The position numbers were made by a program, and so were the translations under genes. Positions 15,688 through 22,415 of a stretch of DNA of 33,073 bases are shown in pieces; position 1 is the first letter of the stretch, and each line of letters begins with the position of its first letter. The stretch comes from Methylacidiphilales bacterium (GTDB lineage: Bacteria; Verrucomicrobiota; Verrucomicrobiia; Methylacidiphilales; UBA1321), in contig JAMFSY010000004.1 in the NCBI GenBank assembly GCA_026225555.1, positions 1 through 33,073 on the forward strand, written 5' to 3'. The notes below the pieces were generated by a model. The model worked only from the letters and a program-made list of their open reading frames with translations. It was not told the DNA's origin and made no database searches.

Positions 15688-16503
15688 CTAAACCGCCGCC
15701 ACTTCACGGACGGAATAGATCAGCGGATTCTGCGCGTCGTTCTCCAGTACATCACCGATCTTCAGCGACTCGAAATAATCCTTGGGTAGAATGTTCCGCT
15801 GACCGTTGAACGTGCTTCCTTCGGGCATGTAGGCGCAGGTCATGGCGATGCGGCGTCCGCGCGTCATGTTGGCGCCCGCGCCGTGGGCGACGAGACCGTT
15901 GTGGAAACTGCAATCACCGGCCTTCATCGGCACAGGCACCGGGTCGATCTCCCCCATCTTGGGATAGACCTTGAAGAGGTCGGCCATATTCTGGCCAATG
16001 GCGGAGTTCTCGTAGCTCGCCAGCTTCTGGGTGCCGGGACTGAAGTACATGCAGCCGTTGAAGGGGGTCGCATCCTCCAGGGCGATCCAGATCGAAAGGG
16101 ACTGCCGTGAGTGGAAGGACCAGTAGGGATTGTCGAGGTGCCACGCCGTCGCATTGCCAAACGGTTCCTTGATCAGCGCCTGATCGTGCCAGACGCGAAT
16201 CCCCTCCAAGCCTCCCAACTGGCAGAGCATCCTGCCCAATTCGGAATTGAGCATGTAACCCTTGATCGTCTCATTGATCCGCCAAAGATTCAGGCGCTGG
16301 GTAAAGACCTTGGAGTAAAAATCGTCGCCGTCTTCCATTTCCACGCCAGGCCCGGTGACCTTTTTCTTCCCCATGGAAGTCACCGCCGTGATCACGGCAG
16401 CCTTGAGCTCGGCCACTTCGCCCGCGTCGAGAAGGCCGGGATAAGAAAGGAAGCCATCGTTCTGGTACTTTTGGATTTGTTCGCTGGTGAGGGATGTTTT
16501 CAT
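15688..16503 (-). CDS. Phytanoyl-CoA dioxygenase (PhyH) family protein
   Basis: A 271-residue Fe(II)/2-oxoglutarate-dependent oxygenase of the PhyH family. The metal triad is visible as His122 and Asp124 in AWHLDNPYW and His207 in NGLVAHGAGANMT, with Arg217/218 placed to bind 2-oxoglutarate. SIWIALEDATPFNGCMYFSP is the characteristic beta-strand block. In bacteria these enzymes hydroxylate varied small molecules, so the substrate is not predictable. The gene is divergent from an AraC-type regulator whose start lies only 36 bp away, a pairing that suggests induction of the oxygenase in response to its substrate. The downstream glycyl-tRNA synthetase starts 57 bp after its stop. Confidence 0.87.
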   Translation of the reverse strand: MKTSLTSEQIQKYQNDGFLSYPGLLDAGEVAELKAAVITAVTSMGKKKVTGPGVEMEDGDDFYSKVFTQRLNLWRINETIKGYMLNSELGRMLCQLGGLEGIRVWHDQALIKEPFGNATAWHLDNPYWSFHSRQSLSIWIALEDATPFNGCMYFSPGTQKLASYENSAIGQNMADLFKVYPKMGEIDPVPVPMKAGDCSFHNGLVAHGAGANMTRGRRIAMTCAYMPEGSTFNGQRNILPKDYFESLKIGDVLENDAQNPLIYSVREVAAV

Positions 16504-16508
16504 GGGAT

Positions 16509-16532
16509 TTAGGTAAGACGAACTTAGGTCTT
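16509..16532. promoter_or_regulatory. Direct and inverted repeats in the 36-bp PhyH/AraC divergent gap
   Basis: TTAGGT occurs at 16509-16514 and 16524-16529 (15-bp spacing), and AAGAC (16515-16519) is inverted as GTCTT (16528-16532). AraC proteins typically bind direct repeats, so this may be the regulator's site. The repeats are short and could be chance. Confidence 0.3.
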
Positions 16533-16539
16533 CTAATTG

Positions 16540-17487
16540 ATGAAATCTAAGCTTATCCTATACAAACAAATGGCCAAACTTCCACGCCCTTTGGTCTACA
16601 CCATCGAGTCGCAGTTCCCTTCCCTGAGGCGCTACGGCCTCGCGGTTGATCACTTTCCGCATTATCGCAATTTCAAAAACCACCAGCACTCGCTCGACGT
16701 GGTGCTGCTGAGCGTCATCCTGCGCGGAAGGGGACGCCACATCCTCGGCGAGGAGATCTATGAGGAGAAGGGCGGTTCGATCGCGGTGACCCACTATGGC
16801 CAGAAACACGACATCGTCACCGATCGCGCCGGGATGGATGTCTACAACGTCTACCTCGACCTGCGCCATCATCCGCTCCCGGTTCTTCCCGAAAGCCTGC
16901 GCCCCATTCTTTCGGCGATCCTGCCGATTCATCCGCAGTTCCAGCATCAACTCAATCGCCGGGTCTGGATTCGCATCGACGAGCCGCGGCGGTTTGCCGT
17001 CAACCTGATGCGCATTGAGCAGGAGATGGAGAGCACCGCCCCCGGCGCCCTGGAAATCGTGCAGCACAGTTTCCAGATCTTTCTCATCGATCTTTGCCGC
17101 GCGGCGCAGCGGCATGGCTTTGCCCCGTCGCTCGCTCCCGGCGACACGATCCCCGCCTGGGTGGAGACGCTCCGGCAGGAGCTGGACCGAGACTTCGCCG
17201 CCCCACACGATCTGCACAGCCTCGCGCGCCGCGCGGGAGTCAGCGTGGCTTATGTCTGCCGCCTCTTTAAGACCTACACCGGCAAAACGGTGATCGAATA
17301 TCTGGTGGAACGGCGGATTCAGGCCGCCATCTGGAAGTTGCGGGAGGGCAACGATAAAATCATTTCCCTGGCGCTGGCCTGCGGCTTCAACGACCTCGCC
17401 TATTTCAACCGCGTTTTCAAACGGATCACGGCCATGACTCCCTCGCAATATCGCCGGAGCCTCCGGAAAGCTTCTCGGGAAAATTAG
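16540..17487 (+). CDS. AraC-family transcriptional regulator
   Basis: A 315-residue regulator. The N-terminal half is a cupin-type ligand-binding domain (HFPHYRNFKNHQHSLDVVLL, GGSIAVTHYGQKHDI). The C-terminal 100 residues are a double helix-turn-helix: SLARRAGVSVAYVCRLFKTY with TGKTVIEYLVERRI, then IISLALACGFNDLAYFNRVF ending in the typical TPSQYRRSLR. The ATG at 16540 is used; the codon before it is an in-frame TTG. It probably controls the divergent PhyH-type oxygenase. Ligand unknown, perhaps a sugar-like or osmolyte-like compound given the cupin domain. Confidence 0.9.
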   Translation: MKSKLILYKQMAKLPRPLVYTIESQFPSLRRYGLAVDHFPHYRNFKNHQHSLDVVLLSVILRGRGRHILGEEIYEEKGGSIAVTHYGQKHDIVTDRAGMDVYNVYLDLRHHPLPVLPESLRPILSAILPIHPQFQHQLNRRVWIRIDEPRRFAVNLMRIEQEMESTAPGALEIVQHSFQIFLIDLCRAAQRHGFAPSLAPGDTIPAWVETLRQELDRDFAAPHDLHSLARRAGVSVAYVCRLFKTYTGKTVIEYLVERRIQAAIWKLREGNDKIISLALACGFNDLAYFNRVFKRITAMTPSQYRRSLRKASREN

Positions 17488-17514
17488 ACACTCGCTGTCC
17501 GATCAGGCTAGACT
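17485..17514 (+). promoter_or_regulatory. Candidate promoter of the DUF2237 gene (TAGACA-N18-TAGACT)
   Basis: TAGACA at 17485-17490 overlaps the araC-type stop codon. An 18-bp spacer and TAGACT at 17509-17514 follow. The -10 box ends 5 bp before the ATG at 17520, so the transcript would be leaderless. Confidence 0.4.
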
Positions 17515-17519
17515 CGCGC

Positions 17520-17900
17520 ATGGCTTTCTCTGGACCTTCCAACGTGCTCGGCGAGGCGCTCCGCCCCTGCTGCTTCGAGCCGGTGACCGGCTTTTTCCGC
17601 GACGGCTATTGCCGGACGGGACCGGGCGACTACGGCCTCCACACCGTTTGCGTCGAGGTCACCGCCGAGTTCCTGGCCTACAGCCGCGCGCAGGGCAATG
17701 ATCTTTCCACCCCGATGCCGCAGTATGAGTTTCCGGGCCTCGTTCCAGGTGACCGCTGGTGTCTTTGCGTCACTCGCTGGAAAGCGGCGCTGGAAGCCGG
17801 GATGGCTCCGCGCGTCCTGCTGTCCTCGACTCATATTTCGGCCCTGGAGTTCGTCGAGCGCGAGGACTTGCAGCGCCACGCTGTTCCCGAAGAGTTGTAG
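17520..17900 (+). CDS. DUF2237 family protein
   Basis: A 126-residue protein matching the DUF2237 family over its whole length: NVLGEALRPCCFEPVTGFFRDGYCRTGPGDYG-type start with several conserved cysteines (CC, YC), HTVCVEVTAEFLAYSRAQGNDLSTP in the middle, and GDRWCLCVTRWKAALEAG towards the end. The family is widespread in bacteria and some eukaryotes but has no assigned activity. The conserved Cys residues could bind a metal or take part in redox chemistry, which is inference. No signal peptide, so probably cytoplasmic. The next gene begins 98 bp later behind its own candidate promoter. Confidence 0.88.
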   Translation: MAFSGPSNVLGEALRPCCFEPVTGFFRDGYCRTGPGDYGLHTVCVEVTAEFLAYSRAQGNDLSTPMPQYEFPGLVPGDRWCLCVTRWKAALEAGMAPRVLLSSTHISALEFVEREDLQRHAVPEEL

Positions 17901-17960
17901 GACAGTACCGGCTCGGAAACGGGACCTCTGTTAAAATTGGGAAACAAAACACCTGCGGGA

Positions 17961-17989
17961 TTGCCCGGCCGCTGGCCAGCCCCTTATCG
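17961..17989 (+). promoter_or_regulatory. Candidate promoter of the PAP2 phosphatase gene (TTGCCC-N17-TTATCG)
   Basis: TTGCCC at 17961-17966, a 17-bp spacer and TTATCG at 17984-17989, 9 bp before the ATG at 17999. It would give a leader of only a few nucleotides. Confidence 0.35.
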
Positions 17990-17998
17990 TGGCCGGAC

Positions 17999-18700
17999 AT
18001 GAGAAAATTCTCTCCGGCTCTCTTCCTCTTTCTTTTTGTCCTTAATGTCGGACTGCCCGCCAAGGAGGCGACGCCAGCCAAATATCTCAACCCGGCGGAG
18101 ATTAATCTCAAGGCGCTTCTTCCCGACCCGCCCGCCAATGGCTCGCCCGAAACGCAAAAGGAGATCGAATTGATCCTGCAAAAGCAGGAGACACGCACCC
18201 CCGAAGAGGTCGCCCGGATCAAACGCGAGTTGCCCTTGGACGCCTTTGTTTTCGAGGATGTGCTGGGCCCGTGGTTTCAGGAAAAGGATCTTCCGGCGAC
18301 CGCCGCCTTGATGAAAAACGTGAAGGATAGCGACCATGACATCGTCATGTCGGCCAAGGCATTCTGGGCCCGCCCGCGTCCACCCTTGCAGGATGCGCGC
18401 GTCCATCCCCCGGTCGATTTGCCCCCCAGCGGCGCCTATCCCAGCGGTCACGCCACGCTCGGTTTGCTCCAGGCGCTGGTGCTGGCGCAACTCGCTCCCG
18501 ATCTGAAGGACCAGTTAGTGGAACGCGGCCGCCTGATCGGCTCGGATCGCGTCATCGCCGGTGTGCACTTCCCCAGCGACGTGGTAGCGGGACAGAAACT
18601 CGCCCAATTCCTCTTCGATCGCATGTCCGCGAGTCCCGCCTTCCGGGCCGATCTCGCCAAGGCTAAGGTGGAGTTCGACGCCGCGCGGCGGAAGCACTAG
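17999..18700 (+). CDS. Class A acid phosphatase-like PAP2 family protein
   Basis: A 233-residue secreted phosphatase. The ATG at 17999 starts a signal peptide (MRKFSPALFLFLFVLNVGLP, cleavage near residue 20-22). The three PAP2 signature blocks are present: KAFWARPRPP (K-x6-RP), YPSGHATLG (PSGH) and DRVIAGVHFPSD (R-x5-H-x3-D). Their order and the spacing match class A bacterial non-specific acid phosphatases (PhoN/PhoC type), where the conserved SR is DR here. The enzyme should hydrolyse phosphomonoesters in the periplasm. The reading frame continues upstream to 17759, but that extension overlaps the DUF2237 gene and is not used. It is followed by a palindromic repeat. Confidence 0.88.
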   Translation: MRKFSPALFLFLFVLNVGLPAKEATPAKYLNPAEINLKALLPDPPANGSPETQKEIELILQKQETRTPEEVARIKRELPLDAFVFEDVLGPWFQEKDLPATAALMKNVKDSDHDIVMSAKAFWARPRPPLQDARVHPPVDLPPSGAYPSGHATLGLLQALVLAQLAPDLKDQLVERGRLIGSDRVIAGVHFPSDVVAGQKLAQFLFDRMSASPAFRADLAKAKVEFDAARRKH

Positions 18701-18733
18701 AGAATTTCCAGTTAAATAGTCGCATTCAAATGG

Positions 18734-18826
18734 GTCATTCTGAGCTTGTCGCACACACGTGTGGCAGGATCAGTTCAGTTGCCTTTTACCGAGGCGAAAC
18801 TGATCCTTCGACAAGCTCAGGATGAC
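18734..18826. repeat. Palindromic intergenic repeat, copy 4 (left arm interrupted)
   Basis: Arms GTCATTCTGAGCTTGTCG on the left and CTTCGACAAGCTCAGGATGAC on the right. In the left arm, 14 bases (18752-18765) containing the palindrome CACACGTGTG replace the single A found between CTTGTCG and AGGATCAG in other copies. The loop (AGTTGCCTTTTACCGAGG) resembles that of copy 3. It lies between the phosphatase gene and rfbF. Confidence 0.85.
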
Positions 18827-18904
18827 AGAAAAAAAGAGCGCCAATCTAAATAAAAAGGCGGTCTGGCTGTTTCTTCCAACGCCCTCCACCCTTGGACAAT
18901 CCCG

Positions 18905-18926
18905 CCGATCCTTCAAAAGGGATCGG
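18905..18926. other. Hairpin upstream of rfbF
   Basis: A perfect seven-base-pair stem CCGATCC / GGATCGG with an 8-nt loop (TTCAAAAG), 20 bp upstream of the candidate rfbF -35 box. No U-run follows. It might be a terminator remnant for the upstream gene or a protein-binding site. Confidence 0.35.
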
Positions 18927-18945
18927 TCGCCCAACCCATTCCCAC

Positions 18946-18974
18946 TTGACCCCCGGGCACGCTCGGCCTAGTGA
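18946..18974 (+). promoter_or_regulatory. Candidate promoter of rfbFGH (TTGACC-N17-TAGTGA)
   Basis: TTGACC at 18946-18951, a 17-bp spacer and TAGTGA at 18969-18974, 11 bp before the ATG at 18986. Same geometry as the tetR promoter candidate; expected leader about 5 nt. Confidence 0.45.
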
Positions 18975-18985
18975 CTAATTCGCCC

Positions 18986-19768
18986 ATGAAAGTCGTCATT
19001 CTTTGCGGGGGAAGAGGAACGCGCCTGCGGGAAGAGACGGAATACCGTCCCAAGCCGATGGTGCCGATCGGCAATCGCCCGATCGTCTGGCACATCATGA
19101 AGCTCTACGCCCATTACGGCTTCCGGGAGTTCATTCTTTGCCTCGGCTACAAGGGCGATGTGATCCGGCAATATTTCCAGAATTATTTGTGGATGACCCA
19201 TGACGTCACCCTGAGCCTGCGCCGCGATTCCGAGGTCCATTTCCATCCCCAGGATGAGCAGGAGGATTGGAAAGTAACGCTGGCGGACACCGGCGAGGAC
19301 ACGCTGACCGCCGGACGCCTCAAGCGGATCGAAAAGTATCTCGACGGCGACACGTTTCTTTTCACCTATGGCGACGGTGTGGGTGATATCGATATCGCCG
19401 CCACCGTGGCCCAGCACAAGGCCGCCGGCAAGGAGTTGACCCTCACCGCCGTCCATCCTCCCGGGCGCTTCGGCGAAATCGGATTCCTGGACAATCAGGC
19501 GGCAATCCATTCCTTCAACGAAAAACCACAGGTGGAGGAAGGCTGGATCAATGGCGGCTTTTTTGTAGCGAATCGCTCGGTCCTGGCACGACTGAAAGAT
19601 GCCGACCAATTGATGTTCGAACAAAAGCCAGTGCAGGATCTCGCGAAGAACGGCCAGCTTCAAGCCTACCGGCATACCGGATTCTGGCAGCCGATGGACA
19701 CCTACCAGGAGTACCTGCTTTTGAACAAGCTATGGAATGAGGGGAAGGCCCCTTGGAAAGTCTGGTAG
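18986..19768 (+). CDS. rfbF: Glucose-1-phosphate cytidylyltransferase
   Basis: A 260-residue nucleotidyltransferase that makes CDP-glucose from CTP and glucose 1-phosphate, the entry to CDP-linked deoxysugars. The ATG at 18986 (MKVVILCGGRGTRLREETEY) gives the usual family start; a GTG at 18971 is an in-frame alternative. Visible: the GGRGTRLREET pyrophosphorylase loop, RPKPMVPIG, LCLGYKGDVIRQYF, the metal-binding FTYGDGVGDIDI, FNEKPQVEEGWINGGFFV and FWQPMDTYQEY. Length fits the family (about 257). First gene of an rfbF-rfbG-rfbH run for O-antigen-type sugar synthesis in the cytoplasm. Confidence 0.95.
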   Translation: MKVVILCGGRGTRLREETEYRPKPMVPIGNRPIVWHIMKLYAHYGFREFILCLGYKGDVIRQYFQNYLWMTHDVTLSLRRDSEVHFHPQDEQEDWKVTLADTGEDTLTAGRLKRIEKYLDGDTFLFTYGDGVGDIDIAATVAQHKAAGKELTLTAVHPPGRFGEIGFLDNQAAIHSFNEKPQVEEGWINGGFFVANRSVLARLKDADQLMFEQKPVQDLAKNGQLQAYRHTGFWQPMDTYQEYLLLNKLWNEGKAPWKVW

Positions 19769-19801
19769 CCGCCTATTTTCCGCTTTAGGTTCGAGTCGGC
19801 T

Positions 19802-20884
19802 GTGCAACTCCACGAGCATTTCAGCAAAACCTTTTCGGGGAAAAAAATATTCCTCACCGGCCATACCGGCTTCAAGGGATCGTGGCTCTCGGCGTGGCTG
19901 ACGCAATTGGGCGCCCAGGTCACCGGCTTTTCCCTGCCAGGAGAGGCGCCGCTCTTCGATCAACTGGGCTTGGGCAAAAAGCTTCAGGATTTACGCGGCG
20001 ATATCCGCGACCTGCCCGCGCTGCAAAAGGCGGTGGCGGCGGCACAGCCGGATATCGTTTTCCACCTCGCCGCCCAGGCGCTCGTGCGCGCCTCCTACCG
20101 CCAACCGGTTGAGACCTATGCCGTCAATGTGATGGGCACTGCCCATCTGCTCGAGGCCTGCCGCCAGTTGGAAAATCCAGCGACCGTCATCGGCGTGACG
20201 ACCGACAAATGCTACCAGAACCGCGAGTGGCTCCACGCTTATCGCGAGGAAGATCCGCTTGGCGGCCACGATCCCTACAGCGCCAGCAAGGCTGCGGCGG
20301 AAATCGTCATCGCCTCTTACCGCGATTCCTTTTTTGGCGCGGAGAGCCCCGTCCGCCTGGCCAGCGCACGCGCGGGCAACGTCATCGGCGGCGGCGATTG
20401 GGCGGAGGACCGACTCGTCCCGGATTGCATGCGCGCCCTGCAAAAGGGTGAACGCATCCGCGTGCGAAATCCCGAGTCGACCCGCCCGTGGCAGCATGTT
20501 CTGGAACCGTTGAGCGGCTACCTGACCCTGGCTTCTGTCCTGGCGCGGGAGCCGCACAATCGCGCGCTGGCGTCGGCCTTTAATTTTGGCCCCCAGGTTT
20601 CCTCCAACCGATCGGTTCGCCAATTGGTCGAGGCGATCCTCCAGCACTGGCCGGGACTGTCCGAAGAGATTGCCGAGACGGGTGCCGTCCACGAAGCAGG
20701 CAAATTGAACCTCGCCATCGACAAGGCCTTTCACCTTCTCAGCTGGCAACCGGTCTGGTCCTTCGACGAGACGGTGCAAAAAACGGTGGAGTGGTACCGG
20801 CAGGTCGGCGAAGGCGCGAACGCCGTTGCTGTGACCGCCGCCCAGATCGAAAGCTATGTCGCCGCCGCCAACCGAATCCCCTAA
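19802..20884 (+). CDS. rfbG: CDP-glucose 4,6-dehydratase
   Basis: A 360-residue short-chain dehydrogenase/reductase that converts CDP-glucose to CDP-4-keto-6-deoxyglucose. It starts at GTG 19802. The NAD-binding loop is TGHTGFKGSWLSAWL (about residues 19-33). VTTDKCYQNREW carries the catalytic Thr-Asp region, and YSASKAAAE holds the Tyr-Lys pair. NVIGGGDWAEDRLVPD and RPWQHVLEPLSGYL are characteristic of RfbG. It follows rfbF by 33 bp, and its TAA overlaps the rfbH ATG by one base (TAATG), implying translational coupling. Confidence 0.95.
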   Translation: MQLHEHFSKTFSGKKIFLTGHTGFKGSWLSAWLTQLGAQVTGFSLPGEAPLFDQLGLGKKLQDLRGDIRDLPALQKAVAAAQPDIVFHLAAQALVRASYRQPVETYAVNVMGTAHLLEACRQLENPATVIGVTTDKCYQNREWLHAYREEDPLGGHDPYSASKAAAEIVIASYRDSFFGAESPVRLASARAGNVIGGGDWAEDRLVPDCMRALQKGERIRVRNPESTRPWQHVLEPLSGYLTLASVLAREPHNRALASAFNFGPQVSSNRSVRQLVEAILQHWPGLSEEIAETGAVHEAGKLNLAIDKAFHLLSWQPVWSFDETVQKTVEWYRQVGEGANAVAVTAAQIESYVAAANRIP

Positions 20885-22380
20885 TGTCCGACGCTGAAAA
20901 ATTGAAGGCCGAGATTCTTCGGCTGACCGCCGATTACTCAAAGCTGGTCCACCAGGCAAACCGTCCGGCGGATGATCCGGCGGCACGCGCCTTTGTTCCC
21001 GGTCAGACGCCGATTCCCTACGCGGGCCGCGTTTTCACCGAAGATGAAGTGACGGCGGCGGTGGGCGCGACGCTCGATTTCTGGCTCACGCTCGGCCCCG
21101 AGGGCGAGGCGTTCGAGAAGGAACTGGCGGCGCTGCTCGGCGTCAAACATTCGCTGTTGGTGAACTCCGGGTCCTCGGCGAATCTCGTCGCCCTTTCCGC
21201 GTTGACCACGCACAAGCTTCCCGCACACAAACGTCTGCAGCCGGGCGACGAGGTCATCACCGTTGCCGCCGGTTTTCCCACGACGGTCGCGCCGATACTG
21301 CAATGCGGCGCCATTCCTGTCTTCATCGACAACGATCCCGCGACCGGGAACGCCCGCGTCGATCAACTGGCCCAGGCCTTTGCCGCGGGCAAGACCAAGG
21401 TGGTGATGATGGCGCACACCCTGGGCAATCCATTCGATCTCGGGGCCGTGCTTGAATTTTGCCGGGAGCATGATCTCTGGTTGATCGAGGATAATTGCGA
21501 CGCGCTGGGCTGCACCTATTCCATGCCCATTGCGCGAGCCAAGACGCTGGGCTTCACGGAAAATTCCCCCGGCCTGCCATCCGACGGCACCCATGTCACT
21601 CGCTACACCGGAACCTGGGGCGATCTCTCCACCCAGTCCTTTTATCCGCCCCATCATCTCACCATGGGCGAAGGCGGCGCGGTGAATATCGTCAACCGGC
21701 CTCCGCTGAAAACTTACGCGGAAAGTTTCCGCGACTGGGGCCGCGATTGCTGGTGCGCGAGCGGCAAGGACAACACCTGCAACAAGCGCTTCGGCTGGCA
21801 GCTCGGCGAATTGCCGGAGGGCTACGACCATAAATATATCTACAGTCATCTCGGCTATAATCTGAAGCCGCTCGATCCGCAGGCCGCGATCGGACGGCAA
21901 CAGTTGAAGAAGCTGCCCGCCTTTATTGAGGCGAGAAAAAGAAATTGGGTTTATCTTCGCGCGGGTCTGGACGATCTCGCTGGAGTCTTCGATTTTTCCC
22001 TGCCCACACATGCCACGGGCTGGAGCTCTTCCGGCTTCACCTGGGACGCCACGGGTTGCCACACCGATTGCTCGTGGTTCGGTTTCATGATTCGCATCAA
22101 GCCCACCGCGCCTTTCAGCCACAGCGATCTGGCTCGTCACCTGGACGGCGAAAAGATCGGCAACCGCATGCTCTTCGGCGGCAACTTGCTCCGCCAGCCG
22201 GTATTTGTGCAATTGCGCAAGGATCGGCCCGACGCCTTCCGCGTCGTGGGCGACTTGCCCGGTGCGGACGAGCTGATGCACACCGCGCTTTTTCTCGGCA
22301 CTTATCCGGGCCTAAGCCGCGCCATGCTCGATTATGAAATCGAGATGATTCGCCGGTTCGTGCGGGACCGACAAACTTAG
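20884..22380 (+). CDS. rfbH: CDP-4-dehydro-6-deoxyglucose 3-dehydrase (E1), RfbH type
   Basis: A 498-residue PMP-dependent iron-sulfur enzyme that dehydrates CDP-4-keto-6-deoxyglucose at C3. It belongs to the sugar aminotransferase fold but has His257 (in FYPPHHLTMGEGG) where aminotransferases have the PLP lysine. Three cluster cysteines appear as C289-x-C291-x7-C299 (GRDCWC...TC), and the fourth is probably Cys205 in IEDNCDALG. That spacing is 26 residues longer than the C-x57-C of the Yersinia enzyme, owing to an insertion at about 212-238. The ATG at 20884 overlaps the rfbG stop. The reductase partner (E3) needed to complete 3-deoxygenation is not in this window. Confidence 0.93.
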   Translation: MSDAEKLKAEILRLTADYSKLVHQANRPADDPAARAFVPGQTPIPYAGRVFTEDEVTAAVGATLDFWLTLGPEGEAFEKELAALLGVKHSLLVNSGSSANLVALSALTTHKLPAHKRLQPGDEVITVAAGFPTTVAPILQCGAIPVFIDNDPATGNARVDQLAQAFAAGKTKVVMMAHTLGNPFDLGAVLEFCREHDLWLIEDNCDALGCTYSMPIARAKTLGFTENSPGLPSDGTHVTRYTGTWGDLSTQSFYPPHHLTMGEGGAVNIVNRPPLKTYAESFRDWGRDCWCASGKDNTCNKRFGWQLGELPEGYDHKYIYSHLGYNLKPLDPQAAIGRQQLKKLPAFIEARKRNWVYLRAGLDDLAGVFDFSLPTHATGWSSSGFTWDATGCHTDCSWFGFMIRIKPTAPFSHSDLARHLDGEKIGNRMLFGGNLLRQPVFVQLRKDRPDAFRVVGDLPGADELMHTALFLGTYPGLSRAMLDYEIEMIRRFVRDRQT

Positions 22381-22415
22381 ACGCTGAAAGCCTTCGGCGC
22401 GCGAAATAGAAGGGA

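Noticed and set aside
1754..18826. CRISPR array from the repeated GTCATCCTGAG sequences
   Set aside because: The copies are scattered over 17 kb as single inverted pairs, not regularly spaced direct repeats, and there are no cas genes.
19769..19801. tRNA-like GGTTCGAGTC sequence between rfbF and rfbG
   Set aside because: Only a short T-arm-like string; the 33-bp gap cannot hold a tRNA.
20938..22281. 447-codon minus-strand frame within rfbH
   Set aside because: Shadow of a complete RfbH coding region; composition is rich in Arg, Gly and Ala, as expected of an antisense frame.
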